Assembly: GCA_029012365.1 (NCBI GenBank)
Contig: JAQXLY010000059.1
Location: 1-48,725 of the forward strand
Direction of reading: 5' to 3'
Length of the DNA: 48,725 bases
From: Lachnospiraceae bacterium
GTDB taxonomy: Bacteria > Bacillota > Clostridia > Lachnospirales > Lachnospiraceae
Of this stretch, positions 41,500 to 48,725 are shown one piece after another. The translations under genes were made by a program, and so were the position numbers. Positions within the stretch are counted from its first letter, which is position 1, and the number at the start of each line of letters is the position of its first letter. The notes beneath the pieces were generated by a model that saw only the letters and a list, made by a program, of their open reading frames with translations, did not search any database and had not been told where the DNA came from.

Positions 41500-42174
41500 A
41501 TGGAACAGTACAAGCAGGAATTTATCGAGTTCATGGTGGACAGCAAGGTATTAAAGTTCGGTGAGTTTACGTTAAAGAGCGGCAGAAAATCCCCGTTTTT
41601 TATGAATGCGGGTGCATATGTTACCGGTACGCAGCTTCGGAAGCTCGGTGAGTATTACGCAAAGGCGATTCACGATACCTACGGGGATGAGTTTGATGTA
41701 CTGTTCGGACCGGCTTACAAGGGCATTCCGCTCAGTGTAGCTACGGCAATGGCGTACAGTGAGCTTTACGGCAAGGATGTAAAGTATTGTTCCAATCGTA
41801 AGGAGGAGAAGGACCACGGTGATGTGGGTATCCTGCTCGGACACAAGCTTCAGGACGGGGATCGCGTGATTATGATTGAGGATGTTACCACGTCCGGGAA
41901 GTCGATGGAGGAGACGGTGCCGATTGTACGTGCACAGGCAAATGTTGAGATTAAGGGATTAATTGTTTCCTTGAACCGTATGGAGCGCGGAAAGGGAGAT
42001 AAGTGTGCATTGGATGAGGTGGCAGAGGTATACGGCTTCCCGACTGCGGCAATCGTTAATATGGCAGAGGTAACGGAGCACTTATATAACAAGCCGTACA
42101 AGGGAGAGATTATCATCAACGATACGTTAAAGAGTGCAATCGATGCCTACTATGAGCAGTACGGTGCAAAATAG
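41500..42174 (+). CDS. pyrE: Orotate phosphoribosyltransferase
   Basis: Joins orotate with PRPP to give OMP, 224 residues. FGEFTLKSGRKSPFFMNAG at the N-terminus and the PRPP loop VIMIEDVTTSGKS are canonical; FGPAYKGIPL and SNRKEEKDHG are the family's flexible-loop part. AAGGAGG precedes the ATG. Works downstream of PyrK-PyrD of this window. Confidence 0.97.
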   Translation: MEQYKQEFIEFMVDSKVLKFGEFTLKSGRKSPFFMNAGAYVTGTQLRKLGEYYAKAIHDTYGDEFDVLFGPAYKGIPLSVATAMAYSELYGKDVKYCSNRKEEKDHGDVGILLGHKLQDGDRVIMIEDVTTSGKSMEETVPIVRAQANVEIKGLIVSLNRMERGKGDKCALDEVAEVYGFPTAAIVNMAEVTEHLYNKPYKGEIIINDTLKSAIDAYYEQYGAK

Positions 42175-42249
42175 GCGTCAGCCGGGCGTTATAAAAGGAA
42201 TGAAACAAGATAAGGTTTTCAATTTGGAAGGAAGATAAGGAGGTATCTT

Positions 42250-42405
42250 ATGCAGGACGAAAAGCTTTATAAGACAATGTCATCTGTCGGGATATGGAAT
42301 CTGGTGCTTGGAATTGTTGCAATTCTTGTCGGTGCTCTGACAGGAGCGGCGTTGATTGCAAACAGTGCGAGACTCTTAAAGAGAAAATCGGAGATAATGT
42401 TTTAG
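42250..42405 (+). CDS. 51-residue small membrane protein
   Basis: AAGGAGG (42237-42243) lies 6 nt before the ATG. The product has a polar start MQDEKLYKTMSSVG, a hydrophobic run of about 24 residues (IWNLVLGIVAILVGALTGAA) and a basic end RLLKRKSE: a single-pass or hairpin membrane peptide. It follows pyrE by 75 nt on the same strand and ends before a shared terminator. I do not recognise a family. Strong SD and composition make it likely real. Confidence 0.75.
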   Translation: MQDEKLYKTMSSVGIWNLVLGIVAILVGALTGAALIANSARLLKRKSEIMF

Positions 42406-42460
42406 ACGGTGAAGCTGCCGGAACAGTATACTTAACCGGTTATTTGAAAAGTTCGTTAAG

Positions 42461-42512
42461 AAAAGGCTTTCCATGGATTACATCAGGTAATCTGTGGAAA
42501 GCCTTTTTATAA
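42461..42512. terminator. Bidirectional terminator between pyrE unit and glmS
   Basis: AAAAGGCTTTCCATGGATTAC pairs with GTAATCTGTGGAAAGCCTTTTT (one mismatch), with T-runs on both strands. Confidence 0.92.
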
Positions 42513-42513
42513 A

Positions 42514-44352
42514 CTATTCTACCGTTACGGATTTTGCGAGGTTTCTCGGCTGATCCACGTCAAGTCCTCTGTAGGAGGAGGTGTAGTAGGCAATCAGCTG
42601 CAAAATAACTACTGCCGTAAACGGTGTGAACTCACTCTCTGTTTCCGGAATGGTAATCAGCACGTCGGCTACGGATTTGTCTACCAGAGGAGCGTTCTGT
42701 GGGGTGGTGATTAAGATAACAAAAGCACCGCGGGCACACACTTCCTTTACATTGGAAATCATCTTCGCAAACACATCCGGCTGGGTGGCAAGAGCAACTA
42801 CCGGAACTCCCGTGGTGACAAGGGAGAGCGTGCCGTGCTTTAATTCACCGGCGGCATAAGCCTCGGAGTGAATGTAGCTGATTTCCTTTAGCTTGATGGA
42901 AGCCTCACAGGAAAGCGCATAGTCCAGACCTCTGCCGATAAAGAACAGGTCATGGGACGGGGTCAGGCGCTTACTGAGCTCCTTCGTAATGTCTTTGCTA
43001 AGTAGTGTATCTTCAATCGCCTTCGGCACATTGGAAAGCTCCTTCATGTAGTTTGAGCAGCCTTCCTCGGAAAGGACTCCCTTTGCCAGAGCAAAACGGA
43101 AGGCAATCAGATAAAATGCCGCAAGCTGTGCCGTGTATGCCTTTGTACTGGCAACGGCGATTTCCGGACCGGCATGGGTGTAGAGTACGTAGTCGCTTTC
43201 TCTTGCAATGGAAGAACCCTTTACATTCACAATCGAAAGAGTCTTTGCTCCCTTTTCGCGGGAAAGGCGTACAGCGGCGAGGGTATCTGCTGTTTCACCG
43301 GACTGGGAAACGGTAATAACCAAGGTATTTTCATCGATAATCGGGTCCTCATAGCGGAACTCGGAAGCAATGGAAACCGTAACCGGAATACGAAGTAAAC
43401 GCTCAATGAGTATTCTGCCGACTAAGCCTGCATGCATTGCGGTACCGCAGGCTGCGATAATCACACGGTTTGCGGAGAGGAATAAGTCATCCGGAATACC
43501 GTCTTCCGCAAAGGTCGGGAGAAGCAGGTCTCCTTTCTTTTCCATACGCGGTTTAATGGTACGAAGTACCGCCTCCGGCTGCTCGTGGATTTCCTTCAGC
43601 ATATAGTGCTTGTAACCGTTTTTCTGGGCAGCGGACATATCCCAGTTTACACTGAGCATCTGAGGCATTACGGTATTGCCGTCTAAGTCGGAAACAGTTA
43701 CGGAATTTTTGGTCAGCTTTGCAATCTGGTCTTCCGGAAGTACAAAGTACTCCTTGGAATAGCGCAGCAGCGCTACCATATCGGAAGCAACCACGGAGCC
43801 TTCTTCCGTGTTACAGATAACAAGAGGACTGTCCTTGCGGATACAGTAAATGATATCCGGCTGGTCTTCAAATAAAATGCAGAATGCATATGCACCCTCC
43901 AGTTGTTCGGAAGCCTTCTTAATCGCTTCAAAGGCATCGCCGTCATATAGACTGTCAATCAGCATGGCAGCAATTTCCGTATCGGTCTGGGATACCGGAG
44001 TACGGCCGGTCTTTGCCAGTTCTCCGGCGAGCTCGTGATAGTTTTCGATAATACCGTTGTGAATCAACGTAACTCTGCCTGCCTTATGCGGATGGGCGTT
44101 CGGAACGGTAACACCGCCGTGGGTAGCCCAACGGGTGTGACCGATACCGCAGCCGGAGTCTAAGGTTGCCGGCACAATGTTGCGAAGCTCGGAAACCTTT
44201 CCGACGGATTTAATGACCTGAATCGGGTCGTCTCCCTTGACAAAGCAGGCAATTCCGGCGCTGTCATAACCGCGGTATTCCAGGGCGGCGAGTCCTTCTA
44301 ACAATACTTCCTTGGCATCGAGATAGCCGGTGAATCCAATAATTCCACACAT
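42514..44352 (-). CDS. glmS: Glucosamine-6-phosphate synthase (isomerizing)
   Basis: Makes glucosamine-6-phosphate from fructose-6-phosphate and glutamine, first step to UDP-GlcNAc; 612 residues. Cys2 of MCGIIGFTGY is the glutaminase nucleophile. The glutaminase domain spans about 1-220 (GHTRWATHG, THNG-type IHNGIIENY), two SIS domains follow (ACGTAMHAG, TVSQSGETADTLAA), and it ends in DQPRNLAKSVTVE as usual. The start at 44352 follows GGAAAGGA; a longer in-frame start at 44406 would mask Cys2. Controlled by the glmS ribozyme upstream. Confidence 0.98.
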   Translation of the reverse strand: MCGIIGFTGYLDAKEVLLEGLAALEYRGYDSAGIACFVKGDDPIQVIKSVGKVSELRNIVPATLDSGCGIGHTRWATHGGVTVPNAHPHKAGRVTLIHNGIIENYHELAGELAKTGRTPVSQTDTEIAAMLIDSLYDGDAFEAIKKASEQLEGAYAFCILFEDQPDIIYCIRKDSPLVICNTEEGSVVASDMVALLRYSKEYFVLPEDQIAKLTKNSVTVSDLDGNTVMPQMLSVNWDMSAAQKNGYKHYMLKEIHEQPEAVLRTIKPRMEKKGDLLLPTFAEDGIPDDLFLSANRVIIAACGTAMHAGLVGRILIERLLRIPVTVSIASEFRYEDPIIDENTLVITVSQSGETADTLAAVRLSREKGAKTLSIVNVKGSSIARESDYVLYTHAGPEIAVASTKAYTAQLAAFYLIAFRFALAKGVLSEEGCSNYMKELSNVPKAIEDTLLSKDITKELSKRLTPSHDLFFIGRGLDYALSCEASIKLKEISYIHSEAYAAGELKHGTLSLVTTGVPVVALATQPDVFAKMISNVKEVCARGAFVILITTPQNAPLVDKSVADVLITIPETESEFTPFTAVVILQLIAYYTSSYRGLDVDQPRNLAKSVTVE

Positions 44353-44454
44353 AATTAATCCTTTCCGTGCAAAAAAGCACAACAAAATAAGGTGTAACAC
44401 ATGCATTTAAAGCAGAATATTACACTGTGAGCAAAAAGCTCTGCCAATAAGTTA

Positions 44455-44652
44455 CAATTCCGTTTCTATGCCTTTGTTGCACGGTCGCCCGTGTTTTTCT
44501 CATAGAATACGCAGCGGAAGGCTGCGGAACGGCATCCGCCGAATTTTCGATAACCGTTCTCCTCGTCAACCGGTCTGTGACGTCTCCGATTCGCTGACAG
44601 AAAAGTCACCCGAAAAAGAGAAGGTCACAGGATGGTACATGGCGCTAATATT
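44455..44652 (-). ncRNA. glmS ribozyme (GlcN6P-activated)
   Basis: On the minus strand AGCGCC (44646-44641) is the cleavage site, cut before G at 44645. The conserved core follows: GGTTGACGAGGAGAACGG, TTATCGAAAATTCGGCGGA and GCCGTTCC; then a TTCTATG/CATAGAA stem. The arm after the cleavage site is unusually long. It lies about 100 nt before the glmS start. Glucosamine-6-phosphate triggers self-cleavage and mRNA decay in known members. Confidence 0.93.
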
Positions 44653-44712
44653 ATCCTATGCAATGCCGCAAAAAGCGTGCACCATACAAGGGAATGCATT
44701 TCTGCATTAATT

Positions 44713-44741
44713 ACTATACTAGATTTTGTCGGAAAAGGCAA
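44713..44741 (-). promoter_or_regulatory. Promoter of glmS
   Basis: Minus-strand TTGCCT (44741-44736), 17-nt spacer, TATAGT (44718-44713), about 70 nt before the ribozyme cleavage site. Confidence 0.75.
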
Positions 44742-44817
44742 GTGAAAATGTCGAGATATCTTAAATGCTTTGAAAAGGCATTTTTATTTGGAAGCCGTGT
44801 CATTTTTTTGCAGGCGC

Positions 44818-44848
44818 TTGACATTGCCCTAAGGGAAAGGTTTATAAT
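44818..44848 (+). promoter_or_regulatory. MerR-type promoter with 19-bp spacer and dyad
   Basis: TTGACA (44818-44823) and TATAAT (44843-44848) are 19 nt apart. The spacer holds the dyad TTGCCCT-A-AGGGAAA (perfect CCCT/AGGG arms). This is the classic geometry at which MerR proteins twist DNA to activate. Confidence 0.9.
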
Positions 44849-44905
44849 GAGAGTATGATGAATCAGAGAAACACACGGGACATATATGCAAAGGGGGGAA
44901 AAGGA

Positions 44906-46081
44906 ATGAAACAGACTTATACAATCGGAGAACTGGCACAGCTTGCCGGAGTATCCGCAAAGACATTACGTGTTTATGAAATGAAAGGACTGCTTTTGCC
45001 GGAGAGAAATAAGGAAAACAGGTATCGGAGCTATACGGAGGAGGCTGTACGGAGGCTTGAACAGATTCAGCTTATGAAATATCTGGGGTTTTCCTTAGAA
45101 CAGATTGCGGTGTTTTTGTCACAGTATGAAACGGCAGGACGGGAAGAACTGCTGCTTGCGCAAAAACGTCTGCTGGAGAGAAAGCGTGCACAGCTTGATT
45201 CGGTCATTGCCTGTGTGGAACGCGCTGTAGAAGAGTGTAAGGGAAATGAAATGGATACGAATTCCTTCCTACAGTCTCTCGGAAGTATTGTGAAGAACCA
45301 AAAGGCAGATGAACTGGTGTGGAGACTTATGAAACATTCGTATGAGCCGCGCGGATGGTCTGAATTTATTTTTGAGCAGGCAGGTCTGACAGAAGGAATG
45401 TGTGTACTGGATGCCGGTGCAGGCTATGGGAATCTGTGGCGTTATAATCTCAGCCGGCTCCCGAAAAAATTACGGGTAACTTGTATCGACAGGCATAATA
45501 CGCATGCGGATGATTTTTTTGAGTATGTAAAGGAAAAGGAAAATGCAAAAGAGCTTGCAAAGGGACAAATCTCATTTGTATGGAATGATTTGGAATTAAT
45601 AAAAATTTCAGAGAAATATCATTGCATTTTTTTTAATCATGTGGCATCCTTTATTCAAGACAGGAGGAAGCTTTACAGAAGGTTTTATGATAGCCTTAAG
45701 GAAAACGGGAAGCTTATCTGCACATGGGGAGGATTGCTGCTGTTTGAAAATGTTACGGGGCTTCTGGGGGATTTCTTGGAAGATACCACACCGCTGGATG
45801 CAAAATATAAAAAACAGGTTTCTGTGTTAAGACAGTATGAAACGGAGCTTTATGACATTTTCGGAAAGGTAGAACAACGTACTTATTTAACAAAACTTCA
45901 TTTTGCTACGGCAGAAGAATATATGGACTATATTTTGCAGGTGTGTAAGCCGGTAGAAGCGGAGCTGGAGCAGAGAAGAAATGAATTTCTGGCGTTTTTG
46001 CAAAGCAGGAAAAAAGGAAACGGGCAGTATGAATTTGTAAGAGATACTTATTTGTATTGTTGCGGAAGGGAGGAGATGTAA
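44906..46081 (+). CDS. MerR-family regulator fused to SAM-dependent methyltransferase
   Basis: Protein of 391 residues. A MerR winged HTH fills about 1-75 (YTIGELAQLAGVSAKTLRVYEMKGLL), a dimerising helix about 85-125 follows, and then a class I methyltransferase from about 150 with motif I VLDAGAGYGNLWRYN and an acidic end of strand 2 (CIDRHNTHA). So the effector part looks enzymatic or SAM-sensing. The start at 44906 follows AAGGGGGGAAAAGGA. The 19-bp-spacer promoter implies that it activates itself. The next gene begins in its stop codon (TAATG). Confidence 0.88.
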   Translation: MKQTYTIGELAQLAGVSAKTLRVYEMKGLLLPERNKENRYRSYTEEAVRRLEQIQLMKYLGFSLEQIAVFLSQYETAGREELLLAQKRLLERKRAQLDSVIACVERAVEECKGNEMDTNSFLQSLGSIVKNQKADELVWRLMKHSYEPRGWSEFIFEQAGLTEGMCVLDAGAGYGNLWRYNLSRLPKKLRVTCIDRHNTHADDFFEYVKEKENAKELAKGQISFVWNDLELIKISEKYHCIFFNHVASFIQDRRKLYRRFYDSLKENGKLICTWGGLLLFENVTGLLGDFLEDTTPLDAKYKKQVSVLRQYETELYDIFGKVEQRTYLTKLHFATAEEYMDYILQVCKPVEAELEQRRNEFLAFLQSRKKGNGQYEFVRDTYLYCCGREEM

Positions 46082-46743
46082 TGCCTTCCAGAATGATTCA
46101 TTATTTGATTGCGGAGCAGGTGGCGGAAAGGATTACGATTCGGGATAAGAACAGGTTTAAAATCGGTTCTCTCTGCCCCGATATGTCATGGCGTCAGGAC
46201 GATTCCAAGCATCGGACTCACTATTCCGACATAGCTGGGGATAAAAAGGGTATTAACTGGAAAAGATATGTAGAGAATTATCGGGAGCAAATGAAACGGG
46301 ATGATTTTTATCTTGGCGTGCTTTGTCATCTGATAACGGACGGTATCTGGTTTCATGAAGTGATGGAGCCAGGAATTCGTTCAAAGGTAAAATCAAAGGA
46401 AGAGCGTATGCAGCGCTATCAGGAGGGATATTTGGATTTTCATCGCTTAAACTATATTCTGCGGGAGGAATTCGGCCTTACCTATGAATTGACAGAGGAC
46501 CGGAACATAGAACTGGACGGTTTGCACCTTGAGTTTTATGATGATGTATTTGACGGACTGTATCGGGACTTTTTTGAAGAGCCGCAGGCGGCGAGGGAGG
46601 AGCTTACAATATATCCTTATGAAGCATCGGTTGCCTGTATTTATCTGTGTATCAGGGAGTGTATAAATGAAATAGAGGCATTCCGGGCGGGAAAACCGAT
46701 AAGCGGGCCGGAAAAATATTATGTACCGGTGCGGGATATGTAA
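46081..46743 (+). CDS. Zinc-dependent phospholipase C-like protein
   Basis: Protein of 220 residues similar in pattern to the Zn_dep_PLPC (phospholipase C/S1-P1-like) helical family: PSRMIHYLIAEQVAERI, RFKIGSLCPDM, HRTHYSD and FYLGVLCHLITDGIWFHEV contribute the His/Asp set expected for zinc. No signal peptide, so intracellular and perhaps not a true phospholipase. The start overlaps the stop of the MerR-methyltransferase gene (TAATG) behind GGGAGGAG, so they are coupled. Confidence 0.75.
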   Translation: MPSRMIHYLIAEQVAERITIRDKNRFKIGSLCPDMSWRQDDSKHRTHYSDIAGDKKGINWKRYVENYREQMKRDDFYLGVLCHLITDGIWFHEVMEPGIRSKVKSKEERMQRYQEGYLDFHRLNYILREEFGLTYELTEDRNIELDGLHLEFYDDVFDGLYRDFFEEPQAAREELTIYPYEASVACIYLCIRECINEIEAFRAGKPISGPEKYYVPVRDM

Positions 46744-46887
46744 GCAACCCCGATATATATGGTGTTTTGTTGTATTTTGCAGCGGATAGGAAATAAGCGT
46801 TTTCATGTATTTTTTTGATGGGAGAATAACAGCGTATTGGAGTGGAATAGAATAGGGATAAGGAAACGTGAGATAAGGAGTGATAGA

Positions 46888-48042
46888 ATGGCAGGTTTAT
46901 CTGATTATCTGATCTGGCGCGGCGACATTACATTTGACGAAGTACCCTTAAATGTAATCGATGCGCTGCTTTTGTCCCAATTATCCTATGTGGATTTCAG
47001 AGGAATCATCGGAGGTGCGGAAGAGAAGAAAGAATGTACTCTGGAACAGGCATCCGGACGCTATTGGGAGACTCATACGGAAAAGGAGCTGGAAAAGTGT
47101 GTATCCTTTGCACTTAGGACTGCCGGGGTGCTGTTACGGGAGATGGCACAGACAAAACGTTTTTCGGGACTTGTTTTACGTAATTATGTAAACCGGATAG
47201 ATATGACTGCGCAGGAGCAATTTGCTGCACTGGAAATTGTACTTGGAAAAAGGGAGAGCTTTATTTCTTATTGCGGAACGGACGATAGTCTGGTGGGCTG
47301 GAAGGAAGATTTTAATATGTGCTTTTTGTCACCGGTTCCTGCACAGACGGATGCGAAGTTCTATTTGGAGCAGGTGCTTTCCGACGGTGGAAGAAAGGTG
47401 TACATCGGAGGACATTCCAAGGGAGGAAATCTCGCTGTATATGCGTCGGTAACATGCAAAAAGGCTTTTCAAAGGAATATTTTACGGGTGTTCAATTTTG
47501 ACGGACCGGGATTTAACAGGGACTTTATTGAAAGCATACGATATCAGGAGATGAAAGGGTTGATTGAAACATGGGTGCCGGAGTCTTCCGTAGTCGGGAT
47601 GTTATTAGAGCATGAGGAGGACTATCATGTTGTAAAGAGCAAACAAATCGGAATTCTGCAGCATGATGTGACCTCATGGGAGGTTCTGGGAGCGGGCTTT
47701 ATCATGCTTCCTTCGGTAAAACAAAGCAGTATACGACTGGCAGCGGGTGTAAAGGAATGGATGCGTGGCTTACAGCCGGAGGAGCTGGAGTCATTTTGCG
47801 ACCGCATGTATGAGGTATTAACGGCAACCGAAGCAAAAACATTGGCGGATTTAAATAAGGACCGGCTAAAGAGTGCCACATCAATTATTCATTCCTTTGG
47901 CTCTATAGACAAAAAAACAAAGGATATGCTGTTTACCTTAGTAAAGGCAATTCTGGTTCCGGGTAAGAAAGCGGAGCTTCCGAAAAAGAAAGTGGTGAAG
48001 AAGGAGAAAAAGGAGCTGTTACCTGCGGATGGCAGAAAATAA
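46888..48042 (+). CDS. Mbeg1-like / DUF2974 alpha/beta-hydrolase
   Basis: Protein of 384 residues of the Mbeg1-like (DUF2974) family. GDITFDEVPLNVIDALLLSQLSYVDF is the family's characteristic start, YCGTDDSLVGWKEDF and the nucleophile elbow GGHSKGGNLA (Ser near 177) mark a lipase-type fold, and the C-terminus is Lys-rich. Substrate unknown. The start at 46888 follows AAGGAGTG. It comes after the Zn-PLC-like gene by 144 nt, so the two may form a lipid-related group. Confidence 0.85.
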   Translation: MAGLSDYLIWRGDITFDEVPLNVIDALLLSQLSYVDFRGIIGGAEEKKECTLEQASGRYWETHTEKELEKCVSFALRTAGVLLREMAQTKRFSGLVLRNYVNRIDMTAQEQFAALEIVLGKRESFISYCGTDDSLVGWKEDFNMCFLSPVPAQTDAKFYLEQVLSDGGRKVYIGGHSKGGNLAVYASVTCKKAFQRNILRVFNFDGPGFNRDFIESIRYQEMKGLIETWVPESSVVGMLLEHEEDYHVVKSKQIGILQHDVTSWEVLGAGFIMLPSVKQSSIRLAAGVKEWMRGLQPEELESFCDRMYEVLTATEAKTLADLNKDRLKSATSIIHSFGSIDKKTKDMLFTLVKAILVPGKKAELPKKKVVKKEKKELLPADGRK

Positions 48043-48124
48043 TATATGTATAATTTGTTAGTGTTTCCGGGGATTGCGTTTCCTGACAATAGGGAAAAGG
48101 AAAAGGTTCCCTGACAAGATTTTG

Positions 48125-48153
48125 TTGACAATAAAAAGAAATTGTGATATGCT
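48125..48153 (+). promoter_or_regulatory. tmRNA promoter
   Basis: TTGACA (48125-48130), 17-nt spacer, TATGCT (48148-48153). Confidence 0.85.
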
Positions 48154-48205
48154 CTAAACAGCGTTAAAACAACCGATTTACCGTGTGAGGTGAATTGAGA
48201 TACCG

Positions 48206-48548
48206 GGGCTTGTACCGGTTTCGACGGGGGTTTTGAAGCTATGGAAGCCATCCGTGGTCCGGGACCACGTTAAAACTCGGAAATTAAAATTAAACGCTGA
48301 AGATAATTTAGCAATCGCTGCCTAATGGCAGCTGTCAGACCTGATGCACCTACACATCAGGACTCTGGCATCGACGATGTAGGAAACGATATACGTTAAG
48401 CTTTGCACGTATAGGCGTATCATGAAGCTACTGAAGCTTACAGCCTGTTTGCCGGCGGTAAGCGGAGGGAATGTCAAATGACAAACTATGATGGAAGATG
48501 CCGTAGTGAATAGGCTTTCGGACAGGGGTTCGACTCCCCTCAGGTCCA
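48206..48548 (+). ncRNA. ssrA: tmRNA (transfer-messenger RNA)
   Basis: GGGCTTG at the 5' end pairs with CAGGTCC at the 3' end; GGTTTCGACGGGGG is the canonical 5' consensus and AGGGGTTCGACTCCCCT the T-arm. The tag-coding frame ends in AEDNLAIAA-stop (TAA near 48323). The resume codon could not be set with certainty. CCA is not encoded. It rescues ribosomes stalled on broken mRNAs. Confidence 0.95.
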
Positions 48549-48549
48549 T

Positions 48550-48591
48550 AAAAATAGTCTCGCAGGATGAAATCCTGTGGGACTATTTTTT
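48550..48591 (+). terminator. tmRNA terminator
   Basis: AAAAATAGTC(T)CGCAGGA pairs with TCCTGTGGGACTATTTTTT, GAAA-type loop and T-run. Confidence 0.92.
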
Positions 48592-48593
48592 GG

Positions 48594-48725
48594 GTGCGCC
48601 TTGCGGCGCACGTCGCTAAAGGGTGCAAGTCCCTAGTTCGCCCTAGTAGTGGGAAGGACACAGCCAAAACCAAGGGTGTCGTGGGTGACTGCGAATCTGA
48701 AGGAAGGTGGAGGCAAATCTCTGGT
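48594..48725 (+). mobile_element. Group II intron, 5' part (cut by window end)
   Basis: Begins with GTGCGCC two nt after the T-run of the tmRNA terminator. GTGCGCC/GGCGCAC hairpin, GGGTGCAAGTCCC, CTAGTAGTGGGAAGGACACA and the domain I stretch CGAATCTGAAGGAAG...GGAGGCAAA are well known from bacterial group II introns. The maturase gene and 3' end must lie to the right. Insertion right behind a terminator is typical of class C introns. Confidence 0.82.

Noticed and set aside
48206..48548. Protein-coding frames on the minus strand over the tmRNA
   Set aside because: The region is fully explained by tmRNA; the frames have no ribosome sites or family features.

Overview
The window looks like a chromosomal piece of a low-to-mid GC Firmicute, most likely a spore-forming, fibre-degrading member of the Lachnospiraceae (Clostridia). 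Signs are strong AGGAGG-type ribosome binding sites, many TTGACA-17-TATAAT promoters, an archaeal-type AspRS, class IB PyrD/PyrK, acetate kinase, a glmS ribozyme, NhaC- and DegV-type proteins, secreted or cytosolic plant-glycan hydrolases (GH10, GH16, GH51) and two likely spore cortex-lytic enzymes. No rRNA, prophage or CRISPR array is visible. The family assignment is inferred from gene content, not from a marker comparison.

Layout. 1-360: three 82-bp GC-rich tandem repeats and a structured stretch in front of serS. 365-3830: serS and a Cache-type chemoreceptor. 3840-6113 (minus): flavin reductase-like protein and an NhaC antiporter, each with its own promoter. 6193-8169: a GntR(YtrA)-ABC transporter operon with a perfect 16-bp-arm palindrome over its promoter. 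8242-12259: cell-wall amidase, an MraY/WecA-type transferase, and AzlCD. 12379-15646 (minus): aroA followed by a GH10 xylanase lipoprotein. 15731-20151: DUF374 acyltransferase, histidine phosphatase, then a convergent pair of SleL-like (LysM-GH18) and SleC-like (SpoIID domain plus peptidoglycan-binding domain) proteins. 20366-23036: beta-propeller lipoprotein with a C-terminal chagasin-like inhibitor domain. 23069-28190: argH (minus), lysA, ackA, yceD-rpmF. 28224-31865: rho with a repetitive disordered insertion, ung, a DegV protein. 32024-32333: tRNA-Pro(CGG) and tRNA-Thr(CGT). 32363-35216: pyrK-pyrD-GH16 lichenase. 35224-38272: flavodoxin-like protein, then a long structured leader, an Asp-rich small ORF, the archaeal-type (probably non-discriminating) AspRS and a nucleoside deaminase. 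38279-41276: a collapsed beta-lactamase-like pseudogene, GH51 arabinofuranosidase, a gene fragment and an orphan RelB/DinJ antitoxin. 41309-42512: pyrE and a 51-residue membrane protein. 42514-44741 (minus): glmS with its ribozyme and promoter. 44818-48042: a MerR-methyltransferase fusion with a 19-bp-spacer promoter, then two putative lipase/phospholipase-like proteins. 48125-48725: tmRNA, its terminator, and the 5' end of a group II intron cut off by the window end.

How it works together. Most genes are housekeeping: tRNA charging, pyrimidine synthesis (PyrK, PyrD, PyrE), amino acid synthesis (AroA, ArgH, LysA), wall precursors (GlmS, MraY-like) and acetate/ATP production. Accessory functions are xylan/mixed-linkage glucan use and spore germination. 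The parts most worth a second look are regulatory: the AspRS leader at 35866-36199, which combines a branched RNA fold, mutually exclusive antiterminator/terminator pairings and an Asp-codon-rich small ORF; the MerR-methyltransferase promoter; the Rho insertion and its upstream ORF; and the beta-propeller/chagasin fusion.
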